A program made the position numbers and the translations under genes. A stretch of 64,000 nt of DNA from Camarhynchus parvulus (taxonomy: Eukaryota; Chordata; Aves; Passeriformes; Thraupidae), in contig NC_044600.1 of the NCBI RefSeq assembly GCF_901933205.1, positions 9,152,501 to 9,216,500 on the forward strand. The letters are read 5' to 3'. The notes beneath the pieces were generated by a model that saw only the letters and a list, made by a program, of their open reading frames with translations, did no database searches and was not told the DNA's origin. Numbering within the stretch: the stretch's first letter is position 1; the number at the start of each line of letters is the position of its first letter. This document shows, in pieces, positions 23,601 to 35,372 of this stretch.

Positions 23601-26564
23601 AGCCAGCACAGGGCTGGGTGCTGCTGGGATGAGCCCTGCTCCAACAGGGGGGTACAGAATGGCTGCTACAGAGTCTTGGGTGACACTTACAGCTCCCAGC
23701 TTCCCCTGAGAGGATTTGGTGTGGTCACAGCCTGCTGGCTCCAGGGTTGGGCTGCAGCACACATTTCACTGACCATGAGCTGTCACACTTTGCAATGGGG
23801 CTTTGATTTCCAAATAGCCAATCCCATGTCTGGAGCAGAGTCAGTGCTCTTTAAAATGAGACAGCAGCAGTCAGACAGAAGAGCAAGGGGGATGTCCAGC
23901 AGCAGCATGAACTGTAATTAGATAGGGATAATTCCCTCCTGAGCAGTGATCTTTCTTGAGGAGACTGTCCCTTAAACATTTGTGCTAACATGATTATTGC
24001 ACTGCAAATCTAATAAACACCACAATAGAAAGTTGAGGAAGGCTTGCAGCCTGAATGCATAAACAAAACCTTGGGTCTGTTCTATGAGGATGGAGTGAGT
24101 ACTAGAACACGAGTGCATGATGTGATTGGCCTGCAGCTAAGGTGTGGATTTGTTTCTGTACCTACACTTGGTACCAAACCTCAACACCAGTCATACAGGT
24201 TCTTGTAGCCTCAGAAAGAGCAAGACAAGATCTCAACAGACATGACATGGCTCAGCTTTCCTCAAGAAATGGGCCTGAAAGATTGACCCCCCCTTCCTCA
24301 GAGAGTATCAGGAAGCTGATGCTGCATGGGAAAGATTAGTCTAAGGGACTCCAATGTTCACTCCTTAATTTTGTTGTGAATTTAATTTGAGTATCAGGCA
24401 CCAAAATGGAGACAGTACAATACAGCTGTATTTTTTGTACATCTTTGAAATTAAGAGCCAGGGATTTTTCTCAGAAAAAAAGCTCTTTTGGATTCTGAAT
24501 TGCAAAAATGGTGTTTAGACACCTTTTATTTTTCTTTTTGTTTGGCAGTTTTTCACGAGGAAGTCAACTGAGCATTGGCTAAAAGAGAGAAATTAAGTAT
24601 TTTACTTACTCAGAGGTTATTTTTCCTGCAGGTATTGTTCTGTAACATTCCAGATTTGTTTTCTTAAATTGTAATGAATTCAGTTATCTAAAAAGGAGGT
24701 GGAAAATTCCCACCAAAGAGCCTACAGCTGAGAAATGTATCAGATATATGAGAGAGGTGAGAGCAGTTACTGCATCTAAGAAAAAATTAACGTGAGAACA
24801 TTGGGAGGAGGGGGAATCCAAAGCAAATGCAATAGGAACAGGGGAGAAACTCCCCTGGAAGCAATAAGAAGATGATGAAAAAGACTATTTTTCCTCTAGT
24901 AATGGCCACTACAGGACACCTAGTAGAGGAAGAAGACTTCAAGCATAGCTTATCCTAGTCCTGTATTGCTAAGCAACATGCTCAGGCTTCAACTGTTCTG
25001 GCTCAGAATGGAAACAATAAAGAAAACGTGTGCATTGTGCAAGGGGAGAAGGCAGGAGACACAGATCATCTTGCTGTAAACAAAGTGTGCTACAAGCAGG
25101 CCCCAAATGCCAGATTTTCTGCCATACAATTATGGGTATTGAAATGGAGCTTGGGGAGAAACATGGGTGTTAGAATGCTGGGTTCTTTGGCTCTGCACTC
25201 AAGTCCAGGTGAGCACTGCTTAGTCCCAGAACCATCTTTTACCCACCCATAGGTCAGCATCCTTCTGTCTCCCAGCTGAAAAAATTTTCTCCTTTGGGTA
25301 ATGGACCACCAGGGCGGCACAGAGGGAGCAGGCCAAGCAAAGGTTGCACACATTAATTGAAAATACTGGACTCTTTTCCCAGGTTACATAGGAATATTTT
25401 AAGGTGACCAGCTTTTGTCAGGGTAGTTTTAAAATTTAAACTTTACTGTGAGAGGTAAAGTTTGGTTAAAGCCTTGGTTCATGTGGAGGGGAGGAGCATC
25501 TGTTCTGGCCTTCTTCCTCTTGCAGAATGAGATCTGAGGGGCAGAGCTGCCTTCCCTCCCCTCAGGGCAGTGTCAGGCTGAGCTGGGAGCTCTCTGGGCG
25601 CAGTTTCAAGAGCTGCTAAACTTTCTCTGGTGCTGACAGACCGGACAGCGACTCAGCTGAAATCTCAGCACCCACCAGTTGCTCAGCTGTGGGCACAGTG
25701 CTGAGAGCTATTAGCATTGCCAGTAGCAGTTCCCAGAGTAATAAATAATGGAAAGGAGGTTTTCCTGCCAGGACAGCATGTACAGAGTGGCTTTATGGTA
25801 CAAAAAAATCCCTTGGCTTTGACTTTAGGGGAGCTTTGTTTAATTTCTAGATTTTTCGCACACACATCCAATTGTAGTTATGCCTAATCTCTGTTCTGAG
25901 AACAAATGCTTTCCATAAATAGTATAATTAGCTAATCTTGTAAGAGTATAGTACTTTCTGTGACCTTTGAAGTGGCTATGAATTTAAAATCACCTTTTCT
26001 TATTCTTATTCTTTATTTTGACTTTGTAATGAGATCAAGAAGATGCAGTACCTTTGCTAGTCCCTGGGAGTCACAGTTTTAATACTTATTGCAGCTGCAG
26101 AAGCATCATGGACTATATGTTAGGAAGGCAGCAATGGCTGGGACCCTTTCTTGAAGAAACTCAGCTGAAAAAAACCCACCACTTCTAAAAATATCATTGC
26201 TGCAAGAGTAAGCATTTTTTCCTCCATCAAAAGCTTAAATTGTGCAAAATGCTGCAGATTTTTGATAAGATTTTCAATTTTTAATTTTGGGTTGGTTTTG
26301 ATCTGAAACTGCTGTCTTTTCAACTCTACAATGGAATGGCTTCAAAACAAATCACCCAACTACATTTCCTGAAAAGCAGCTTCAGCTGAAGTAGCGTCTG
26401 GGTGTTGGTACAGCTGAAGGTAACTGGTATTCACTTAACTCACTCTCGTGCACTGATGAGAGTGTTTCTCCACTTAATTATGCATTCTATGGAGCTACGC
26501 TAGAGCAACCAGTTCTGATGTGAAAATTACAAATGCTTCATTTTTACATGATATTGCTCTGCTT
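20661..26564. other. Unassigned sequence with a GC-richer patch at 23.2-23.9 kb
   Basis: Most of this stretch is AT-rich and uninformative. Between about 23240 and 23900 GC rises, stops become scarce, and open frames appear on both strands (226 codons at 23241-23921 plus, 143 codons at 23331-23762 minus). Because frames on both strands stay open, composition is the simpler explanation than a gene. A 22-bp unit starting aggggcagctgtgcagca is repeated in tandem at 23365 and 23387. No splice-bounded exon could be supported. Confidence 0.45.
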
Positions 26565-26670
26565 AAAAAAAAACCAAAACAAAAAAAAACCAACCAAAAA
26601 AAACCAACCCAAAACAATCAAAACCCCAAACAAACAAACAAAACAACCAAAAACCCACAACCAAAAATAC
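26565..26670. repeat. A/C-rich low-complexity tract (CAAA/CCAA type)
   Basis: About 105 bases are made almost only of A and C, with irregular caaa, ccaa and aaaac units and no exact period. The open frame across it (26533-26715) is rich in lysine, asparagine, threonine and proline only because of this composition. Confidence 0.85.
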
Positions 26671-26796
26671 AACTGTGAGGTATTTTTATATTATGACATT
26701 TTTGTCCCAGAATGAATTTTCATCTTTTCAATTTGTATAGGAGTTTGAATAACTTCAGTGCTGAATTTTGGTATGGTGGGACTTTTATAATGGTAA

Positions 26797-26860
26797 AATC
26801 ATGGAATATTCTGAATTGGAAGGAATGTACAAGGATCACTGAAGTCCAGCTGTGAGTCTT
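26797..26860 (-). mobile_element. Short CR1 3'-end fragment
   Basis: The segment reading aatcatggaatattctga then attggaaggaatgtacaagg then atcactgaagtccagc is the reverse complement of the conserved 3' end of CR1 elements. It is severely 5'-truncated: beyond about 26860 the resemblance is lost. The element lies on the minus strand. Confidence 0.65.
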
Positions 26861-29800
26861 TCTGTCTCTTGTGGTAGTGCCCAGTGCTGGCCTTCCCTAG
26901 AGAGAGCAGTGGAACTTCAGAGGAGCTTTGTCCTGATGTGCAAAGCACAGGGAAGGGAGAGTGCTGCGTGGCAAAGGAGCAGCTGCTGTGTCCTGTCCTG
27001 TGTCACAGAATGAAGAGCAGGTAGGGACCAAGCAGTGCCCAAAACCTGCAAAGGCAAATAATTGTGTTCTGGCTCTATATTAGCTTGGTTTACAAGGTAC
27101 TACACAATTCTGAAAATAAATAGAATTTAACTGAAACTGCGTTTTACTGAAACAACGTGAACATGGTGGTGCATCACAGCTGTTACCTCAAGCTTAGCTA
27201 GCAGCAATTTAGTGATCAAAATAAGGTAGATTAAATAAGGTCTCATTAATAACATTTCATTTCAATAGTTTAAAAAGAAATCAAGTGTCAATATGGTTTG
27301 TTGTTTCTTGTTTTTTTTTTTAAATTAAATTGTCAAGTCACATCTGTATTTTGTTTTGTGCCATGACTTTGCTACCAGCCAGTAGCATTTTTCATCACAG
27401 CAAATGTCTTGGGAAGGGGATTGGAGTAAATCAGCAGCAAAACTAAACACCATATTTGTGTTTGCAGCTGGCGGCTGCTATGAGTTTTTGTGAACCATCT
27501 CAGGAGTAGCAGCTGCAGCTTCTTTGGGAGGATATTTGCTCTGATATTAAGGGAATGGAAAGTGGAGGAGAACAATGAGCTTGTATTTGGCTAGGATTTA
27601 CCAGGATCTATTACAGTTGGTGTGATGTATATTGAATAGATCCAAGTTGCTGATAAAAGTTTGTCCCTCTAGTAATAGAAAGGAGCCCATTTAATGCCTG
27701 TATTTATGGTTGTTGCTTCATCCTTCTACACTGTGTGGAAGAATACCTGCATGTATTAAGAATCTAATTCCAATTCTTCCCATGCTTGCAGTGGAATAGG
27801 CTTTTGGTGAAGCCAAGGGTTAATTACAGCCAGAGCAGTACCAATTCCTGGTAGGCTTATAAAGCCTCTGAGAGCTCTGGTGAGGATAAAACTGTGGAAA
27901 AATTACTTTTTCTCGGCAGCAGAAACTAAAATTCCACTTCATTGATTTTTGCCCACTCCCAGCAGTAAAATAAGGCCTTGAGAATTGTAAAGCTTTCTGT
28001 TGAGCGGTGTCTGAAGTTGGGTAGCCTGCTTCTCTGGGAGATGGTAGAGTCTGAGGCGCTTTAAATGCCACTGCGTTGCCTTTTTATTTATTATTCATCC
28101 AGTGAATAAATCAAATAGCTGCAGGCATCCATCTGTCATTTTGAGGCCTGTCCCGTCAATTCCAATGTGCAGCTGCACAAAGGGACAGCCTCTCAATATC
28201 CTCACCTCTGCCCCAGCCTCCTCCCCGTCTGCAAAATAAAAATAAAGCCTGATGGATGAGTTACCCACACAACCAGCTATTTTGGTTCTTTCCTCTGGGT
28301 TTGGGATGATCTTTTACCCTCTCCTTTCTCTGGGAGAGGTAAGACACAACTGACAAGTGCCTTCCAGGGTATGCAGTGGAATGGAGCTCTTGATGAACCC
28401 ATCTGAGCTTCCTCACCCTTGAACCCTGAGTGTTTGATGCCCCAGCTCCTGGTACCCGAGGGTGCTGCCTGGGCACCCTACCCCACCCCAAGGCAAGATG
28501 CTGGCTTGGGCAGAGTTCCACAGCTGTCATCAGATGTTGCTTTCATTTTCTGAAAAGAAGTGGCCAGGCTTTCCAGTGTTATTCAAAAGCTGCATCTTTC
28601 TTTTTGGTTGTTTTCTGGGTTTTTTTTTTGTTTTTCCAGTTAGTGAAAACTCCCTTGACTGGTCTCTGTCTCAGAAAATTGTTTAGTTAACCTGGGAGAT
28701 TTCAATCCATTTGCATTTTTTTCCTCAGGTTTTATCATAGCATGCTTTCAACTGAAGCTCTCAAGGTTTTTTGCATTGGAAATGAGCAGAATTCAGGGGA
28801 GAAGCCTTTAGTGTCACATTTGTGCTATCTGTTTAGAATATATTTTTGTTCAGAGCTCAAGATACAGAGTTAATGGCAGAGTTCTTTCAGTCCATCTCTC
28901 TCTCCCTCCCTCTCAAATGTGCAGGTGCACATGAGAACAATTTCACTGCAAACTGCTAACTGTTAAAATCTTCTTTTAAGTTTTAAAATAATTCATCCAG
29001 ATTTCAGTCTCGTTGAGCTTGTTTGAGGGCACAGGAGAAATGCATGAACCACCGACAAAGATACAATTTCATGTGCTTTTAAAGTGCATATTCACAGTTA
29101 AAATTGACTTTGTGATTCTCCTTGCCTTTCTAATCTTTGCCTAAAGAAATAGGTTTGCAAATACATACAGTCTAACCAATCTCTCTGAATCTGAAAACCT
29201 ATTCTAGGGAGAATTTTTTCCAGTTGCTTGGTCCTGTTACCCAGAATCATATCTCTTTTGGAGTACCCTATTATTTATGACAACAAGCATGATGATGATC
29301 AGCATAAACCATAGAACCAATAGAAATGCCTCTTACCAAATGTATGCTGAACGTATCCTCGGGCATTAAAGAAGTCAAGTGGATCAAGGAGTAGCTCCTA
29401 CTCTGCAGACATCTGGTAAAAGCCCAGATTGTTACTGAATGTCCCCCAGCAATGAAGTAGTGCTACAGATAAATAACTAGTACTGTGAAAACATCTGTTA
29501 ATTTTTATGTTCACTGGGGAATTCACACCACAAAAAATGCTGCTCCATCATTTGCAGTTACCTGGATTTCTTTTTAATTAGGATGAGATGGTGCAAGTTG
29601 GATTTTAACAAAATTGTTTTCAAGTGACATGGTTGTAAAAAATATTCATCTAATTTTATTGATTGTGAGAACCAGTGTGAAATATCTGTGTACTTCCTGA
29701 TGACAGCCTGCAGGGGTTTGTAACTCATTTGTCCCTTCCTTGTGCAGTTCTGCTTTGCTGGGTGAACATTCTGTTTCTGCAGCATTAGGAATCTCTAGTG

Positions 29801-32800
29801 TGGCTGGATCAGGCTGCATTTGCAGGAGCAAATTCCCTGGCTCTCCTGCTGTTTTCATCCTCAAAGGAAAATAAGGGAGAAGATTGCAGTGTTACGCAGA
29901 TCAGTCAGGATATGGAAATTTTACAAAGAAACGGCTGTGTAGTGGTTGGGGCCTGGGCCTCAAGGAGCAGGGGACCCATGGGGTAATGCTCCCCTGTGCT
30001 CTTAACTCCCTTTCCCAAAATTTATCATTCTTAGGCAGCTCCTGCAGAACTTGCAGGCTCTGCACTGTGGCTTCTCCTGAGCTTCAGCGAGCAGCAAAAG
30101 ATGAATTTTGCTGCTTCTCTTTTGTGTGAAATATCAATTCAGAACAGGTCAGTCTGGTGTCATCCCTGGTGCCTCTTGGGTACCCTTGGCTGTGCACCTG
30201 GGGCTCGTTGGACCTGACGAGGAACCAAACCTGAGCTGTGAGGAGCCAGCAGAGCTCACGCTGCCATTTCTGCTCAGTGCTGAAGGGAACATGGAGCCCA
30301 TGGCTCTGCAGTGGGACTACTCAGGATGGAAATATCTCCTGCTTTTTTTGGAGGCTGGGCTGTGTCTTGCAGAGGGTACAGGAATTGTGAAGCATCTGGA
30401 GGGAGCAGAAAAGTGAAGGTTTGTACTGCTGGATAGGGGGACCTTCTGTGAATAATAATGCATTTGTGAAAGATTTGAGGTTTTCAGTGGGGAACTGCTT
30501 TTTGTTTTGTTTTTTTTTTCAAGTGGAAGCCAGCTTTCAGCTTATATAGATTTATCCACTTTGGGGTACAAAATCATGCTTTCTGCTCAGTGCTATTTTT
30601 CTGAATGCCACAGGAGGCTTGATTTTTCCCTGACAGCTAGCTAAAGGGCACGTTTATTTAACAACTCCTTCATCAGTGAAAAAGTAGAAAAGACATTAAT
30701 CTAAGGCCATGAGCAGCATAGTAGTACCAAGGAGTTTAATTTTACTTCAAAAAACAATAGAGGAAGCTTCTTACAGTGGTGTAGGGTTAAGTGGGAAATT
30801 TAATTTCTCTAGTAAGTTCTAGCATGTGAACTATGTATGGAGAGAACTGCTTTCCAGAAATAAATCAAGTGACAGGGGATGGGGGGCAGATAGGAGGAGA
30901 GTGGGGAAAACCCCATATGTGAAAGAAATATGAGGAGTTGGGGTGTTCTCAGATCACACAAGACTAGCTCTACTTGCTGGGAATAACAGCACTGTACTAA
31001 TTAGCCTTGCATAGAATTTAAAATGATTTCTATTGTAGCATCATGTAGAGGCCTGGCTCAGGGTATTCAAACACAATTCAAAGGCAGTCCTTGCACTAAA
31101 GAACTCTTCAGGGAAGGGAAACCAGACTGGTATTTTTTGTGTGCCATTTGTTACTGGTCTTTGTGAGAGTTTCCATGGTCTCAGTGGGATATTGTGTGAA
31201 TGTAGAGTGAGATGTGGGTTTGGGGAGACAGCAGTCCTCAAGTGAGCAAAATACCTCTGTGCCTGCTGTAGTTAAACAGGTGAATGGCCCCTGGAAGCCA
31301 TAAGGTTGTGAGTATGTCTAAGTGTAGGCATGTGGCTCAGGCTGCTGTGAAACAGAAAAGTCAGCAGAGGAGAGGAGGGCAGAGAGCAGAGGATTGTGAA
31401 CTCGTGTACACTGGCTCTGGGCACAGCCCTGAGTACCAGCAATGAACTCATAGCTCCTCTGAGGGTTTTGTACTTCTGTTACTGCCTTCAGCTGAGACAA
31501 GGTTTCCCAAGTCTCTGTTTCCATTTTATAGCCTTCTATTACAATCCTGAGAAACTGAAAAGGTTTGGTCTTCTGCAGATGAATCCTTTTCAGACATTGA
31601 GTTTCCTTGACAGTTTTAAATGTCAATCTGTTCTTAGTTGATGGATTAATGAAGCTTATTATAGGCTCTGTTAATTTAGTCTGTATATGTAGATCTGTAT
31701 TTATAAGTAGTATGGAAACATGTTTTAACAGTTTTACAGAATGACAGGTAAAACACTTGTCAGTGTTTCAGCTGTCGATGAGAAGAGTTGAAAATTTGTC
31801 CACAAATTCTTTCCTGGGCAGACAGAGCCTCTCTGCTTTGTTAGGGGATTTAGAAAGACCTTTCCTTGTGGACAGAGGAAGAAAAAAAAGGTAAATTGTC
31901 AACACATCCAGTGGGCATTCTGTGTGTAATGTTGACAGTTACCACCTAGCATGAAACCAGTCTAATCTGATTCCCATTCAAATGCAGTATTTGAGGTTTT
32001 ATTCATTCTTGTCTGCACTCAAGGCTGACATTACTACAAGAAACTGCTTTAGTGTTTAAAAAATCCAAACAACCCACAGACCAATCCCCAGACTAATTAC
32101 ATAGTATGCTAGAAATGAACCTTGAGAGAGTGAAATCCGTGCCAGCTGTGGGGAAAAAAAAGGCAAAATGATAAATCCTTTAGCGATGTGAATAAGGACA
32201 TTTTTAAAAACTGGATTTCTTTGTCAGATTTATTTTTATACCAGGAAGAAACTGTGCCTTTTAGAGTTGGGCTGGAACTGGTCTCTGTAAATGGTATTTC
32301 TGTTATTCACAAGAAAGCAAACTAAACAGAGAATGTGAGTTAGTAATTTCTGCAAGATAAAGAGGAACAATCCCTTTTAATACTTAATTAGATTAAGTGG
32401 AGACTTTACAGTTTGGAATACTTATTTGCAATGTGCATGAGGTGAAAACTGTGTATTAATTTATATTTCTATATTTGCTTTGTGTAGTTGTCTTATAAAA
32501 CTGGGTTGCAAATAAATATATACTAATTTTGGAAAATAAAAAGACTGGCAGACAGATAAACTGAGTGCTGGGCCCCTCTTGTTTGCACATTATTGGAAAT
32601 AGTGAAGTTCTTCATTGTTAGATGAGTGCAATAAAGAGCTGAGCATCTATTGCTTATGGGAGACACAGAGAAGAATCCAGATTTCACTCCTGTGACTTTG
32701 AGATAACGGCAGGGAAATGCAGAAATATTTAACTTTGAACATATGAAAAGAGCAAATCTGAGTAATGCAACACAGGTGGAGTGTTGTTTTTTTTTTCCCA

Positions 32801-34852
32801 AAGTCACATTGACAATGCCATTCTTCTTTCAATGACATTCTTCTTTCACGCTGGGAATTAAAGACAAAATGTTTTTCCTAAGTCTGTTTTGTATGGGAGA
32901 GGCAGCTGAAATCCTTGTCCCACTTCGTGTGTGACAGTGCTAAGGAATGCTTCTTACTGGTGTGCCACCGAGCAGCTTATACCAGCAGGGCACATGGTTA
33001 CGTTTTAAAGTCACTTCCTCTGCTCCACTTGAGATTCCAGAATTATTTTTTTCCTGCTGCTCTGAGAATCTGTGTTAGAGTTTTAAATACACATAGTGGC
33101 TTTAAAGAAGAAACCCAATAACCCAACAAACCCAAAGTTTGTTTAGATGCTGCCCTGCACATTGCAAGTTATTGAAGTCAGTATTTTACTGTCCTTATAG
33201 CCTGTTATAAAATTGTAGTACTTGTGGCTGGGTTGAAGGGGTTGTTTGCCTTTAATAAACCTTGGATTGTTTCTGTAACTTTGGCTTCACGTTAGGGTGG
33301 CATCTCTGTGTTAAACACCTATGACTTGCCCTTATGACATAGAAAAGAGTAATGGGGGAAAATGGTACATTTAATGTGCTGTAGGATTAAGTGTTTGTGG
33401 CCTCTGTTTGTGACAGGGTGGCAGAGAGTGACACCAGATCTGCAGGGGTGTAAAAGGCTCTGAACTGTGCTTAGTACTTTTTGTCAAGGACAGGTAGGGA
33501 AAGAGGAGAGCACAGGCTGTGCTGAGGCAGAAATGAAACCCTATCCAGCACCTCTGGAGAGAAGTCCTGTGACTTGCATGCACCCATAGGTGTGGTTATG
33601 TATCAGGGACAGTCCTTGGCAGGTCAGAGAGGCAGTGGGAGCAATCTCAGATGCGGCAGTTCCACTGTTCAGCTCTGCTCTTTCAGATATGATTATCAGC
33701 TCAAAGCAGGGAACAGATCTGCTGCCTTGCACCCTCTTTAATGAGATTTCCAGTGTGCCTTACTTTGGGTGTCAGGGCTGATGACAGGATCTCATTGTGG
33801 CTTGTGTCTCTGTTGCCTTCACCAATTATGGACTGTGACACCCCCCATTCCTACTGAGACTGAACTCTTCTAACTTTATAATGCTTAATTTATCTGATAG
33901 GATGTAGTTAGTTTTGATGTTTCTTTTTATGACAGTCAGTTCCTTTCATAAAGAAGCAGAGTTGCGCCAGTGCTAATGATGCATCACTGTGTGTACAGGG
34001 TAACAGTGGAGCAGCATGTTAAATGCAAACCTTCAGAAAGCACATCTTTGTGGCAATCTAAACTTGCTATTCATAACCCAACAATATGGAAATGACCCTG
34101 GGGTCGTGTAATGCAACATCATGGGGTGCACCACAAAACACAGATAGTCTGAGAGGTGAGCAGCTGAGCTGGAAATCTAGCTGCTGAATTCAAGTTGCCA
34201 AATCAGCTTAGTGGGGGGAGATGTAAACAATTTTCCACAGATTGAAATGAATTGCTGAAGTTGTGATGTCCCTGACCTTTAAATATTTTTGACAGTAGAG
34301 CATAACCTGCTCTCATGAGAAGAAAATCCCCATCACAAAAGGACACCTTACATTATTCAATTCTTTGGTGTGTGTGTGTGGATAAGTAATTTTATTTGGA
34401 AAAGTTGGTATGATTTCATCACAAGGATGCCCTCTGCTTTAATTTAATCTCCCTGACCTAAGTTCAAATCCATCACACATTGTATCAATGACAAATAATT
34501 CCTTTGTAAAGATTGTCAGAAGTGAAATAAGGTTAAGTCAAAACCCTACAGCTCTGCAGAATACTTGACTAGTGCATATGAAGGGGTGATTGGCAATTGC
34601 TGGCCCAAGGGTCAGTTTTAAATTGTCCTTGCAAGAGTTGTCATCCTCAATCAAAGCTTCAGCTCAAAGACAAGGAAATTAGAGAAATGCCTGTATGACT
34701 TGATCTCAGCTTGAAAATTCTCAACTAGAATGTAAAAGTTGGAGGTGATAATTTAACAAATACTAGAAATGTAACTTTCTCTCCACCTGAATGGTAATGA
34801 CTAATACCACAAGCTACTTTCACACTGATTGTTATCTTCTGATTTAGCTTTA
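26861..34852. other. Unassigned AT-rich sequence
   Basis: No gene or repeat family was recognised. Short pyrimidine-rich stretches (for example near 28893-28914) and homopolymer runs occur. A short GT microsatellite lies at about 34368-34382. Open frames reach about 102 codons (30108-30416 plus, 31318-31626 minus) without coding features I can support. Confidence 0.45.
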
Positions 34853-35372
34853 AGTCCTGATTTCAGCTGGGATAGAGTTAATTTTCTTTTTAGTAGCTGG
34901 TACTGTGACAAGTTTTGAATTTAGTATGAGAATAATGTTGGTAACACACTGATGCTTTAGCTGTTGCTCAGTAGGGCTCACTCAGTCAAGGACTTCTCAG
35001 TGTCTGATGCTCTGCAGGGAGCCAGGAGGGAGCATGGCCAGGACAGCTGACCCAACCTGGCCAAAGTATTTGCCCCACCACAGAAGGCCTGCCCAGTTTA
35101 TAAACTGGGGGCGTTGCTCAGAGGCCACCAACTCCTGCTCAGGGCTGGGTGATGAGCAACTGTATTGTGATTCACTTGCATTTCTTGGGTTGTATTTCTG
35201 TCTCTCAAACTCTTTTTCCTCATCATTATAATTGTATTTTACTTTATTTCAATTAAAGTGTCTTAGCTCAGCCCTTGGGGTTTATATTGTCAAATCCCCT
35301 CCCCATCCCCCTGAGGGCAGGGGACTGAGTGGCTCTGTGGTATTGAGTTGCTGACTGGGTTTAATCACAACA
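34853..35372 (+). mobile_element. Solo LTR of an endogenous retrovirus (ERVL-type)
   Basis: The ~520-bp sequence starts gtcctgatttcagctgggat (the usual terminal TGT is AGT here) and ends ggtttaatcacaaca. It matches my memory of a widespread avian ERVL-type LTR. It has a TATA box at 35097-35104 inside a perfect 18-bp palindrome (35092-35109), followed by a GC-rich leader. A polyadenylation signal attaaa lies at 35252-35257, and a C-rich then G-rich U5-like tail follows. No internal retroviral genes flank it, so it is most likely a solo LTR left by recombination. I could not find a clean target duplication. The open frame at 35007-35231 is not a gene. Confidence 0.8.
35092..35109 (+). promoter_or_regulatory. 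Palindromic TATA core of the solo LTR
   Basis: The 18 bases cccagtttataaactggg form a perfect inverted repeat centred on the TATA box (tttataaa). By position in the LTR this is the U3 core promoter, with transcription expected to start some 25-35 bases downstream. Whether it is active cannot be told from sequence. Confidence 0.6.

Noticed and set aside
23241..23921. 226-codon frame as a protein-coding gene
   Set aside because: The opposite strand is open as well, composition is Cys/Ala/Gln-rich from GCAG repeats, and no domain is recognisable.
26533..26715. Lysine- and asparagine-rich 60-codon frame
   Set aside because: It is produced by the A/C-rich low-complexity tract.
35007..35231. 74-codon frame in the 35-kb LTR
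   Set aside because: It lies across the U3/R promoter region of an LTR; there is no retroviral gene there.
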